Positions 37,454-49,095 of a DNA stretch of 64,000 nt are shown here, one piece after another (the stretch's first letter is position 1; every line of letters starts with the position of its first letter). The notes under the pieces are model-generated. The model searched no databases, had not been told where the DNA came from, and saw only the letters and a list, made by a program, of their open reading frames with translations. A program made the position numbers and the translations under genes. This DNA is from Homalodisca vitripennis. Its lineage: Eukaryota > Arthropoda > Insecta > Hemiptera > Cicadellidae. Location: contig NC_060207.1 in assembly GCF_021130785.1 (NCBI RefSeq), positions 1,634,501-1,698,500 of the forward strand. Direction: 5' to 3'.

Positions 37454-38506
37454 TTATAGATGTTCGAAAATGAGGCCATCATTATCAATACATTTTGCAG
37501 CACGTTTTTGTATTGCTTTTGTTGCGTTTCTTAATTTTTCAGGACTTCCCTGTATCTGCACAGCCGAATCCGTAATACGGGCAATTAATTCATCACGAGA
37601 ATTCACTTTTGTCTTGTATACAATGTCTTTCATCCATCACCAGATGCAATAATCCAATGGAGATAGATCTGGTGATCTTGGTGGCCAAGGGTGAGGCCCT
37701 CCACGACCAATCCAGTGTCCAGGAAATTGATGATTTAAGTAAGCAGAAACGGCACGTGAAAAGTGGGGAGGTGCTCCGTCATGCTGGAAGTACAAATTTT
37801 GTCTGAGATGTAAAGGAACATTCTCTAACAGCTGCGGCAACTCTTCTTGAAGGAAATGCAAATAGAACTCAGCATTTAGGCGTCCAGGTAATATGAAAGG
37901 TCCAAACAGCCGATTGTGCAAAAGGCCACACCAGACATTGACGCTAAATCGGTGTTGAAAGTTCTGTTCCACTACCTCATGTGGATTTTCTTCTGCCCAT
38001 GAGTGTTCATTGTGCAAGTTATTGACACCATCCCGAGTGAATTGTGCCTCATCCGTAAACAAAATATGCTTGTAGAGTTGATTATTAATATTCAAAAAGT
38101 TGCAAAACTCCAAGCGAAGCGGACCATCCCCTAGCTGTAGATGTTGAACCTTTTGTTTATGAAACGGATAAAATTTGTTTCGATTAAGTGACCTCCACAC
38201 CGTTGACTGCGAAACTCCTATCCGCCTAGAAATACGTCGTGTACTTACACCTGGACTGCGATGAACAGCATTAATAACAATATCATCATCAAGTTGGACA
38301 GCTCGTTCATAATTGGTTCTATTACTTGGTAGTGATCCTGTTTCCCGAAGAGTACGAAAAGTTCCTGAAATTGTTTTGGTATCTGGAATCCTCCTATTAG
38401 GGTAACGTAGTTCATATTCTTCTACAGCAGCTCTAGCATTACCATTACAGTAACCCAAAATAAAAACCATATCAGCGTATTCCTCTGATGTAAATAAGTA
38501 TTGCAT
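37454..38506 (-). pseudogene. Mariner-type DD41D transposase with one internal stop
   Basis: The reading frame runs from the ATG at 38506 (MQYLFTSEEYADM) to a TAA at 37454, 350 codons, interrupted once by TGA at 37637-37639. The N-terminal ~60 residues resemble the helix-turn-helix domain found in insect transposases of this type (NGNARAAVEEYELRYPNRRIP). A second helix-turn-helix follows (ISRRIGVSQSTVWRSL, about 92-107). The DDE-type catalytic core has Asp152 (FTDEAQF), Asp243 (QHDGAPPHF) and Asp285 (SPLDYCIW). There are 41 residues between the last two, as in the DD41D (rosa-like) group. The stop lies four codons after the last catalytic Asp and removes the final 60 codons. It would cut and paste the element by its terminal repeats if intact; function of the shortened protein is doubtful. 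Confidence 0.92.
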
Positions 38507-38923
38507 TTTTTCGCTGAATAAACAATCGAATTATAACTCACAGAAAAATTGCATTTAATAACACGATTCACAGAACCCGATCTCCTGCTGTAGCTTGCAA
38601 AACACCACTAATACACAGTTCTAACGTAACAGTACAGAATACCATTGTTGATCAGCTGTTATTCGTGCGTTACCAGCTTAGAAATTAATAAAACAAAAAA
38701 CTGCATTTCGATGATTAGTAAACAATAATGGGAAAATGTTTGCTTCATTTATTTTCGAACATTTGATGTAAATTTGTATTAAAAAAAATACAACGTAATA
38801 AAACATGATATTTTTATTTACAAACAAATTTATTTAACAGTTAATCTTGTTTTCTCAATTTATCTCATTATTAAGGAACAAACATTTTGTTTTTGTTTTA
38901 TTTTAACTAAATACCGTACATTT

Positions 38924-39410
38924 AATGTATTATACTGAATAAAATCGATTTTTTGGTACTTATTTCTGTTTTATTTTAGACTTTGATTATATCAATTTTC
39001 TCAGAATTAAATTCTCTACAATTAATGTTTGTTGATTTTATGTATTTATTACCAATTTAACAAAGTTATTGTACATCAAACTTAAAAAAAACATTGTTTC
39101 GTGCCCCAATGTTTTGCATTTAACCCTGAATCCCTCAAAAACTACTACAGGTACAGTTCTGAAACCTATTTTATTAGCTTTATCAGGTAAAAATACATAA
39201 GAATCCACGATATTTCTTACTTAATTAACCTTTCCAAAAGTTCAGTATGGCTTTATTTTACTCTTTACCCAGGAATTCAGGCGAAAATTTCGCTAGCTGT
39301 AACTCGATAACGAAGCGTTTTCGGACCTATGTTTTATATAACATTTTTTCATTATGATTACTAGTACAATGTGCTGTAGAAGTGGGGGGAGAACTTCATG
39401 AATCACCCTG
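38924..39410 (-). repeat. Right terminal inverted repeat of the mariner element
   Basis: Reverse complement of 36916-37401, ending CACCCTG just before the TA duplication. Confidence 0.95.
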
Positions 39411-39412
39411 TA

Positions 39413-42400
39413 TGTGCTATAATAACGGTACAGGTATATAGGGCTACAGAATAGCGCCATGCTGAAAGGTATGTATAATACTATAGAACAATCAGCACCA
39501 ATGCGATAACACTAATCCTCTCAGTCAGTCCTCTCAGCGAACGGAGTCTCTGGGCTCCGTTAGTGTGCTATGGTCTGACATAGAAAATGACAACTAAAAG
39601 AACGTGAGAAGCACACCATCGCGGCCTCGTAAGGTTGCGTCAAATTATGTTCATATTGAAGATGTATTATCTCGTGAAATACAAAATTCAATCACAAAAT
39701 GCAGTATTCAATCTGACAACACTGTAATAGTTAATGGAGAATTCTCAAAGAGGAACTAGGCCATTGCGGTAACCCTAGCCTGTGGTAGGGGGAAATTAAT
39801 ACACCCTACTTATCCACAGCTTGTGTAGTGTATTATATGAGTGTTACAGAATTTTAGTTTTAAAATACTATATAAAGTACTTAAATGGAAATAATTTTTT
39901 TAAATAACTCTTTCAACTTAAATAAATAAATAGTTCTCGATCCAGTTCTAAAGCTAAACATATTACCAGGATTAGAAACCGGGATGTATTTCTCCAAGGT
40001 TTTTAGAACATAAAAAAATAATAAAAAGTCAATAGACCGAGAATAAGTAAACAGCTGAAATTTTTTCAACGCTGTAAAATATTGTGTAAACATTGCAATA
40101 TGTTAAAATTTTGCTAGTTAATGGATAGGTTAATCCTAAGTAACATATTAGTTTATAAAAAATGGCAAAGACAATAAAGTGACATTAAAACTCAGATTTT
40201 TACTTTAAAAATAAAAAAAAAATACTTTACGAGAAGATTAGTCTTTTTATTGTAGTGAACCTAAGAAACTCATTTTACCTAATAAGCCAAGAAATCACAT
40301 CTTAATAGCATGGAAAGGTAGACATTTGTCTTTGAAATGTTTACCTGCATGATTTATTCAAGCAAACAAGGTTTAAAAAGCTTAAAATTGCACTTTTAAA
40401 CATACAATATACAATTTCAGGGGTAGGGCTCTTTTAAACGTGTATTCGATTCCCTCCAGGCGTTTTATAGCTACGTTATTGTATCTTACAAATATTACGA
40501 TGGACAGTGAATGTGAACGCTTTTCACACCTGAAGATGGGAATTACTATATTTCTCATAAAACGTTATTGATTGGCACAGATATACATACGAGATTTGTT
40601 CCAAGAGAATGTATCCTAATTTATTGGTGATTTCGCCGCTCTGGCTTTCAAAAATTTTAAGAATTATGATTTAGAGACTATTAAAATTAATGCCACGTCG
40701 TAATTACATAATAATTCATTTTACCTCAAATGCAACTCTATACCTCGTTGTACATTCTGAGTTATTTTTTAAATACTAAATATTCAGATAAATAACCTTA
40801 ATTTAGTATGGAGCCTATAGGGCTTTGTATTATACTGATGGAAAAAGCATGCAAAAACAATAGAACTAAAATAGTTCGATGGTTGATAGGCCATTTGAAA
40901 CTCCATCTACATTCAACTCTCAAAACTGGTGCCAGTTTTACATAAATGGAAAGTCACTGATCTATCTTAACGTCTATTGCAATAACAAACATAATCAGCT
41001 GTTATCAGTGAGAACAATCATTGTTCATTTCCTAGGCATCTGCAATAGAGATGAAATATTTCGAATGTAGGAATGATATAGTGCAGTAGCTAAACAAATA
41101 TAAGTTGAATGAACTTAAACTAAGGTAAGATATTCTATTTAATATATCACGAATAATTTAAAGATTCTTGAGAAATGTTCTACTTCATAAATGTTTTCAG
41201 TAACCTGATAAAACACTGGTAATTTAACAACTATCAATTATGAATAAATTAACGCTCAAAATTATAATTAAAATAATGCCGGGAAGAAAACAGCTGTCAT
41301 ATTTTTATTGTTGTAACCAACTCGGTATGTTACTTTGCACCAGAAAATAAAACCGTTTATATTGCTTGATAGAGGTATGTTAATGAGGATCCAATTTCAA
41401 GGTGGACTGTGCAACATAGTATTTATGGAGACAGAAATTGTATTGAAGCAAAATGATGCTGGCTGACTTTGAACAACCTAACAGTAAGGCTGGGTATGTA
41501 TAGCTTCTTTCCGGAGAGTAGGTATTCGTTAACGGCATTCATTCTGTTAAAAATTGTAAGATTCATAAATCATGGCATAAAATCATACACTGACTTTATT
41601 AAAGAATTAAGGTATTTAAGCATCAAATTAAGTATAATAACAAGTTGACTTTTCGCTGCAAATTTTAAACCGACTAGGAAATCATAACTGCTTTTTGGAT
41701 AATATTTGTTAATGGTAAGACCAATTTATATATTTAAGAACATGCCTAACTGTGATGTGCGAAGATCGGAAAGGCCTCTTGTGAGGATCGAGAAGTTTAA
41801 TGAGTTTTACTTTGGTGAGGGGTCACATTTAATTGAATACTTGGAGGTATTTCTCCTTCTCATATGTATTAACAGCAAGAACATATAATTAGATATATTT
41901 ATTAAAAGTGTTTATAGTACAGCTGTTGTATGAGTTGAAGCCTCTCTTAATATTCCAACAAGATGGAGCACCTCAGTTAGAGCCTAAATGTACGTGGCTG
42001 TGTTGAAGCAACATTTCCTAGCAGATGGATATGTAACGGAAATCCCCTTACACTGCTACCTCGTTCACCTTACAATCATTACAGTAAAGGATTTCTTTGT
42101 AAGGTTCTGTTCAAGAATTTTTGTTTAATTAATAGTAATTGGAAACTTATGAAAACACTGAGTTTAAATAATGTAATAATTATTATTATTACTATGGGGT
42201 ATAATGAAACATATTTCACTGTCTAAGAAATCGAATTAATATTGAACATAATGTTAAATTTACTTATTACACCTAATTTTAAATGTAAATAGATTTCATC
42301 ATTGAATTTATCGACGAAGTGTTGTTCTACGGAAAAAGGTTTTAAAAACTCAACAAAGAACGACCGCTATCCTTTGATGTAAACGGTACCAGTAAAAAGA

Positions 42401-44122
42401 AGAGAGGAAAAACTCCATTTCAATGAATTCCAAAACAGTTTTATTAATATAGATATATTGAATCACCATTAAATAATTAGTGTACCGATTGTATTAAATA
42501 ATAATTCTGGGGTAACTGGATTACCGGTGGAAGGAGTAGGCCCAGAAGAATGATAAGGACTGGACTGTACAAAAGAGGCTGCTGTCAGCGAGGCGCGCAT
42601 CGCAGATGGCAGTGTTTGATAACGAAATTGAGAGGTGGGGTGAGGTAGACGTGCCGTACCTCCTGTCTCAGTTGATCGGAAGTTATAGTAAAGAGTAGAC
42701 TTTGATAGTGTTTAGAGTTAATCTTTTGCTAATCGTCATGGAACCTGCGGATGCTTTCAGCAATATTTTAATTTCTCTAACTGAAGAAATTTTTTTAATC
42801 TCTAACACTGAAGAATTATTTATTTTCCAACATTGAAAAGAAGTACTAGTAAAAGTAAAGTAAAGAAAATTAGTAACAAAACAAAATTGTATTTGAAGAC
42901 AAATTTAAGTGAAGAATTGCCAGATCAGATTAGAGTGTGAAAGTTTTGAATTTTGAAAATTGAATAAAAGACAAGCTGTAAGAACTTTGTAAATTTTTGG
43001 AGTGACGAATATATTACAAGTTTGAATTTGAAATTCATCAAGAAGTTTTTATTTTAATTTTAAATCCAGTAATTATTTTTAAGAAGAAGTTTTATTTTAG
43101 TTTGAACTTTATTTATTTCAGAAGATTTCCTTTTATTTTTTTAACCTTCACAAAAGTTTAAATTTCAAAGCTAACCCCTCATATGCCAGTAAAACGGTAC
43201 ATTAGGAAGCGTACACTAAAGGTATGGCTAGCCGTGTCAGATGTAATTTCATTATATTAAAATTTGCATCATTATAAACTAATTTAAATACCGTAATAGC
43301 TGCTTTAATATTTATAATGATATTACTATTATTAGCATTAATAAAAAATAATAAAATGTTTGTCACAACTATGATTAAAATGTATTAAATCTCTCACTGT
43401 ATGAATGCTGATTTGCGCCTGTTCTCAGTTCTTGGTACTTGTTTACTGTACAAAATAATCTCCGATTTCAAAAATCCTTTTTTAAATACATTATTTTTAA
43501 TGTTTATAACGACTTTTACAATTTACAATTCTAGGGAGTTCCATTAAACATAGACGTTTTAAATACCAAAGTTAATTGCAATAATAAATCAAAACAAATA
43601 TTATCTTAACTAGCCACAGTTTTGAAAGGTTTCTTATGTATGCATTGCTCGCAAGAGGTAGATTGTTCATTAATTAGAGTAAATAAGCACTTAACCTACA
43701 ATAACCGACGAAACGTAAATATTACACATTACGTACTTTACCAAAATAAAATAATAGTTATTTATTATAATTGACATCTTGTGCTAGTGCTCATCTGCCC
43801 AGAAGCGATAGTCCTATCTAAACAATGACTTCACTGTGGCTCATATCCCATGTGATTTAGTGACCACGAGCGCGCTCCTCGTGGTAATGTGATACTGTCT
43901 GACTATCCGAGTCGGACTGTACCTTACTGTTGCCTGCTGGCAAGGAGCGAGACACATCCCTTGAGATACTAAATATGAGATATCAGATCAAAATCTGGAG
44001 ACAGTGATGATGGAAGTCTCAGCTGTCCGTGTAACTGCAGTAGCAACGGACGGCTAACATTATAATATTTTACCAGATAAAAAATATGTGATAATATGAA
44101 CTACTCACAGAATTAGTCGGTA
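39413..44122. other. Long AT-rich stretch without a recognised gene
   Basis: Only short open frames occur (60-70 codons at 39881-40093 minus, 40879-41070 plus and 41706-41888 plus), with no motif. GC-richer patches lie at 42520-42670 and 43780-43960. The first is followed by T/A-rich DNA like that at 36370-36900. The remainder shows nothing I can name. Confidence 0.5.
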
Positions 44123-44866
44123 CTTTCTGATTAAACGGAGGCCACCGATCATGAACGGGATTTAGCAACTTTGGGTGGGCAGTTACACAATAAATACTGT
44201 GGAACATACTTTTTTATCATCTGTACACAATTATCGTGTTATAGGAATTGTTATCTACCAGGACGGTCAAATCAGTGAAAGTATGTCAAGTCGATGGTCA
44301 CTAACCGGCGTAACTGCAGTGCTCTTATCAGATGTGTCTCGGTTTATCATACATAAGCTAACTCTGTTCATTGTTATCTTTGTTTTCGTACTGTACACAT
44401 ATTCTTGTGATTTGTAGATAATACTATAAGTATTGTTATTTTGATTTGGGATTTTCCAAAAGCCGAGGAAGAAGCTGTATTGTTTTTACAGAGTACAGGA
44501 TGTTTGATGTCGCTGAAACTATGTGTGAATGGTCATAACATGAAATTGTATTTTACTTCTAATAATAATCCATTTTGGTAATGTAACGCTAGACCGTGCC
44601 AAAACAATAGGACTTTGTGTGGATACATGGTTTACTCACAGTAGGCTGCCATTTTTCACGTTGGTCCGATTTCAATATTGTTGGTGCGAGCAACAGCGTT
44701 TTCGTCACACTTTTCACCGACCTCGTCGAGTTTTTGAATATTTAAATATAAATGTTTGTTTATAAGTTTACTTAATGAAGGTATAGTTTTTGTGTTCATA
44801 ATCGAATTTTATTTATATACCTACTTCTTTAGTCGTTAAACGGGTGGCCTCCGTTTGATCAGAAAG
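44123..44866. mobile_element. Small inverted-repeat (MITE-like) element
   Basis: CTTTCTGATTAAACGGAGGCCACC at 44123-44146 faces its near-perfect reverse complement at 44843-44866 (one mismatch, T/C). The 744-bp element has no frame with recognisable motifs; an 80-codon frame at 44175-44417 appears to be chance. The target duplication is unclear, so the superfamily is unknown. Confidence 0.6.
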
Positions 44867-46265
44867 AACAAATTATTAGTCTCCTATGTTGGCCTGTGAG
44901 TTCATACCTTCCGTGAAAGGAATTTATAATTATTAACATAATTAGGTTCATTAAATTAGCAGTTCTAATATTTCAACATGCCTAGTTACTCTCTTAGTTT
45001 TTCTAAATTCGGATGTACCTACATGATTTCGTATGTGTATAAAGGTTGCATGCTTGTGCTCAACTAAACACAAAGAATTAGTAGCAGCATGTATTACTAC
45101 CTCAGATTATGATCTCTACTTCCGTAGATATTTCACAAGCACTGCACACAATATAACAGTGTGGGTTGCCGTGAATCTAGAGCATTTACCATATGACAAA
45201 AGCAGTCAAGCAGAGAAAATGTTGTGGTCTATAGTGCAAAGAATACGATTGTACAGTGTATTATCGTCAACTGATTAGCAGTACGCTTCACTGGTGTATA
45301 TTGTTCCACGAAATCTCACTCTCTACTCAGCTGTAGCTTCAAAACTCACCCATCCCCTCTAATATAATTTTGACAGTATTTACTGTACCTTATTATTTCC
45401 AATCAATAAATACGACAAAGCGATATACTTCCATGTCTCTGAGATTGGCATTCAATCATAAAGTAACGTTTTTGTCTACACACTGCTCTTTGTAGTTTTC
45501 TCGGAAGTAATGTCCTTTCGGTAAGAGAGACTCAGTTCTCAACGCAGAATGTTTCTACGTAAGAGAACGTTTCTGTTCTTATTAATTGAATTATTTTACC
45601 TTTCTAAATACAGGTAAGTATGTGATTTCTTGAAAATTATTACTTTTTTATGTTGTTTTGTATTAGTAGGCCTATTGATCTTTATAGTATAAAGTATGAA
45701 ATGTATAAGATTTTGAAAATAGTTATTTGTGTACCGTTTGTTAGTTACATTTTATATAATGCAACATTTCACAACCTAGTTAGCCAGTATAACTTAATAT
45801 TATTTTTTATCCAATGTTCCGGAACTAAATTATCGGGGGACTAACTACCTAATTGGCACGCGTATGAATATTTTATTGTAACCCTTAGTAGCAGCCCAAC
45901 TACGTGACCGATTTCACCTCGCACTCTATGTCCGTAAGTAAAATTTATATTTTCGTATTATTAAATTAGCCCTTTGATGTCAAACATATAAAAATGAATG
46001 TAACGTTAAAGTAAAGTTGTAAATAGTAAAGTAACTTACCCCTTAAAGATATTTTATTTGCTTGATTGAAATGTATACAAGTTGTGGCGTCGTCCTTCTG
46101 ACGAGCGCGTTGTTGTGATAAGTTTTTTGTCTCATTAAATGGCTAATGCCGTCGCGAATTTGTTTTAGGCGAGCTCATGTATTATTTCAGTAGATGGCTA
46201 CCAGTTTCACAATTTCTACTCCTCTTCTAGTAATTACCGACTAGAAATAACCCTTCTTAGACTAT
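44867..46265. other. Spacer before Polinton fragment 1
   Basis: AT-rich with short frames of 64-81 codons (45033-45278, 45650-45844) and no recognisable family. Homology to Polinton fragment 2 starts at about 46266. Confidence 0.5.
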
Positions 46266-46783
46266 AGGATATTATACCTTCGATCAAATAAACAATTCCT
46301 TTAAAAATTATCTGAAAACATTCAAACAATCAGATAAATCTTTAAACTTTGGCGAAAAACAAGTTTGAAATGCAAAAAAATTATCTCTGTAATAAAATTC
46401 AAATAAAATCACCAGTAAGAATAATTTTTTCAGCAATTATAGTAGATTTATTAGGGTTTGTTCAAGAAACTATTGAGCCAAATCAGGTATATTTAGGAAA
46501 TAAAACGCCAAAATTTAGACCGTTTGATGTAATTGAAGTACATTGTAATCTCGTTGAACCTAGTTTTGATAATCGTTCTGAACATCTTCACAAAGAATCT
46601 GAAATTTTATACACTTTTTTCCAAAATGTTGCTTATGGATCAAAAATCAGTGAAAAACCGAATGAAATAGACTATATTCCAATTAGATAAAATATTAAAA
46701 GAATTCAAAAAATCGTCTTAACTGTTCAAGACTCTGAAGGAAATTTATTGAAAAATGATAGTAAAACAACAATATATATAAGA
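46266..46783 (+). pseudogene. Putative Polinton minor-capsid (penton-like) C-terminal part
   Basis: A 113-codon frame (46349-46690) includes VIEVHCNLVEPSFDN, SEILYTFFQNVAYGSKISEKPNEIDYIPIR. The sequence after it (to about 46783) continues the match to the fragment 2 copy on the minus strand at 61299-61797, but passes a TAA just after YIPIR. The pattern of a hydrophobic beta-rich stretch followed by YIPI and a DxEGN turn recalls the C-terminal part of capsid jelly-roll proteins of Polintons. That assignment is from general resemblance, not a clear motif. The N-terminal part is missing: homology to fragment 2 stops at 46266. The start is not preserved. Confidence 0.45.
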
Positions 46784-46933
46784 TTGTCGAAAGAATGATG
46801 AAGCAACGGACATGAATCAAGGGGGGAACGAATCGTTCTTACCTTCAAAATTTCAAAAAACACTATTTTCATTAATGAATCTGGACTTTACACTCAAAAT
46901 AAAAATTGCTTGTTAAAATTTTTTTCTATCTAT

Positions 46934-47729
46934 ATGGAGTTAGTTGTAGACCTACTCAATAATCAACTTACATTCAATAATAAAGACATTGTAACGATTG
47001 TAGACGAAGACAATGTAATCTGTTTTAAGTCTAAAGATGTTTGTGAAATATTAGGTTATGAAAAAAACAAAAACGCAATTAAATTAAATGTTGATGATGA
47101 TAACAAAATTCAATATTTTTACTTAAAAAACAAGGGGCTATTCGAATGGCCCCTTGACAAACTTCATCCTGACCCTGTTTTTATCAATGAATCTAGACTT
47201 TATTCTTTAATTTTGAGATCACATAAAAAAGAGGCAAAAATCTTCAAAAATTGGGTTACAAAAGAAGTTTTGCCAAGTATTCGTAAATTTGGTGAGTGCA
47301 AACTTGAAAACAAGATTAAATATTTAGATGACGAAGTTAAACACTTGCAAATTAAAGATGAAATCAAAACGGAAATAATTGCAAAACAAAGTGTAAAAAT
47401 TGACTTAATGAAACCAGACCTTGTTTGTAAAGATTTTGATAAGAAAAAACATCATGTTTAAGAATCACATGTGGGAATATCCTTATTACGTTATCAGAGC
47501 TCAAAAGAGAGAAATACCGAAAAGATTGAAAGAACTTGAAATTGATTACCCAGAAATGGAAATGTTTTTAAGACATGGAAATCCAAATAGTATAAATCTC
47601 TACAACCAAATGAAAGAATCTTTGAATATTTTATACAACGGAAATCATTTTAATACAAATATGACAGAATCTCGACTGATTTATAAGATATCTAAATTGC
47701 ACGATGAAAATGTTAATACATTTTACTAA
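46934..47729 (+). pseudogene. bro: BRO-family protein (Bro-N plus C-terminal domain), one frameshift
   Basis: I place the start at the ATG at 46934 (MELVVDLLNNQ), which follows TTTTTTTCTATCTAT like other genes here. Residues ~15-110 form a Bro-N domain: VICFKSKDVCEILGYEKNKNAI, then INESRLYSLILRSHKKEAKIFKNWVTKEVLPSIRK. A coiled linker follows (KIKYLDDEVKHLQIKDEIK). The C-terminal part (YPYYVIRAQKREIP, NPNSINLYNQMKE) resembles the C-terminal domain often joined to Bro-N in insect viruses, and sits in the +1 frame. The shift is best placed at an A6 run, 47444-47449. BRO proteins bind nucleic acid and are common in baculoviruses and entomopoxviruses. The stop codon overlaps that of the convergent zinc gene. 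Fragment 2 has no copy of this gene. Confidence 0.88.
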
Positions 47730-48097
47730 ACATTCGAATTATGATATTTTGTTTGTAAATGTCTTTTAAGACTATAGAATTGTTGAATTTCTCTTCCGCA
47801 TACGCAATGAACTGGTCTAGCAAAGATTTCTCTAATACATTCTTTACAATATGCTTGTTTTTTGTCTTTATTATAATGGTGATTATAAAATTCTGAAATA
47901 TTCTTAACTTTTATACACCGTGTGCATTCTTTCTCTTCCAAGGATAAGTTTTCCATTTTAACAAATAATTCTTTTCTATATTTCTTATTACAATCCTTAC
48001 AATAATAATATAATCCATCTTTTCTAGTCTTATCTAGACAAAACTTCGATAAATCTTTAAATTCTTGACACATGGAACATTTCTTTTGGGCCTCCAT
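47726..48097 (-). CDS. Small zinc-binding protein with repeated CxxC motifs
   Basis: This 123-residue frame appears intact. It starts MEAQKKCSMCQEF directly after TTTTTTCTATATAA. It has three paired-cysteine modules: CSMC with CKDC (about 7-38), CTRC with CKEC (about 57-87) and CVCG with a C-terminal LKRHLQTKYH, reminiscent of zinc-binding treble-clef or HNH-like folds and a C2H2-type end. The function is unknown; genes like this are small accessory genes of large DNA viruses and Polintons. The fragment 2 copy (60920-61297) is broken, so this is the better version. It overlaps the BRO stop by two bases, tail to tail. Confidence 0.7.
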   Translation of the reverse strand: MEAQKKCSMCQEFKDLSKFCLDKTRKDGLYYYCKDCNKKYRKELFVKMENLSLEEKECTRCIKVKNISEFYNHHYNKDKKQAYCKECIREIFARPVHCVCGREIQQFYSLKRHLQTKYHNSNV

Positions 48098-48111
48098 TTA
48101 TATAGAAAAAA

Positions 48112-49095
48112 TTATAGCTTTGACTTTCTCAATCCATATTCATAAGAATTTCCGGTTATTTCTTCATTATTTAAATCTTTTATACTATAAGTTACAGGAT
48201 CTGTGTTACTAATTTGATAAATCACAAAGATTTCTCTTGACCAATTGTTCTTATATTTGTTTGAAAATGTTTGTTTTTTAATAAAAATTCTTACATGATC
48301 ATTGACTAAATTTAGTTTTCGTGTGAATTTCTGGTGGAATAAACTTGAAAACGGTCTCTAATAACTCCTTTTCTGCATCTTTATCTACGTCTTTCGGTTT
48401 CATTTTGATCGTACTGTGAACCGTATCATTATAATTTTTGACAATTTTTTGAAGAATATCGATATATTTAAAGTTTTTATTAATCTCAAAAATTACTTTC
48501 ATTCTTTCATTTTAAGTTCTGTTATATCTCTCTACAATACTTGATTTCTCTTCGTTTTCAGTATGATAAATCTTAATGTTATATTTCCTCAAAACATCAT
48601 TAAATTCTTTATTTTTAAACTATAAACCCTTATCTGTATGAAGTAGGTTTGGAGGTTTATGCCTGATTTTTATCGCATCTTTTACTATATCTTCAAAAGC
48701 TTTTGAAACATTCTTGCCGTTTTTTCTTTTGATAGCTCTTGACCAAGCATATTTTGAGAAAGTATCAATAACATTTAACATATACTTAAATCCATCATTT
48801 TGATCTGAATAGTTAAACATTATAACTAAATCTGCTGCCCATAAATCGTCAATTCCTAACGTTATAAATTTTCTCTTTTTAAACTTTTTTCGTACTGGTG
48901 CATGAATTTCTCTAGCTTCAATTTCTATCTCTTCTTTATTCTTCAATTCTTTCTTTGCTTGTTTTTCATTTGGATTCTTTATAAATTTACTGTTATTTGT
49001 CTTACATTTTTAAACATTTAGCTGCAATTCTATACAATCCGTTTTGAGTTTGAACAATTTTAGAATCTATATTTTTAGTTAAATCATCTTCCTAT
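48112..49095 (-). pseudogene. Polinton integrase (retroviral type), broken
   Basis: The 5' end (about 49095-48960) is the remains of a zinc motif whose start codon and first CxxC are lost compared with fragment 2. The integrase core follows: WAADLVIM (first catalytic Asp), YMLNVIDTFSKYAW, LLHTDKG (second Asp), then EKSS and ERYNRT carrying the Glu. It is interrupted by TAG just after DKGL (about 48620), TAA after ERYNRT (about 48510) and a frame change near 48305. The C-terminal DNA-binding segment (NDHVRI, SNKYKNNWSREIF) runs to 48112. The intact protein would insert the element's DNA into the host genome. Confidence 0.88.

Larger units (their letters stand above)
36916..39410 (-). mobile_element. 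Tc1/mariner-type transposon with long terminal inverted repeats
   Basis: The 2495-bp element begins CAGGGTGATTCATGAAG and ends with its reverse complement (CTTCATGAATCACCCTG). It is flanked by the dinucleotide TA on both sides (36914-36915 and 39411-39412), the target duplication of this superfamily. The terminal inverted repeats are about 486 bp (36916-37401 and 38924-39410), with only scattered differences. A single transposase gene lies between them on the minus strand. Confidence 0.95.

Noticed and set aside
37428..37652. 74-codon plus-strand frame
   Set aside because: It is antisense to the transposase C-terminus beyond the internal stop.
39535..39565. Small hairpin AACGGAG-CTCCGTT as a terminator or RNA gene
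   Set aside because: A seven-base stem is expected by chance in this length of sequence, with no supporting context.
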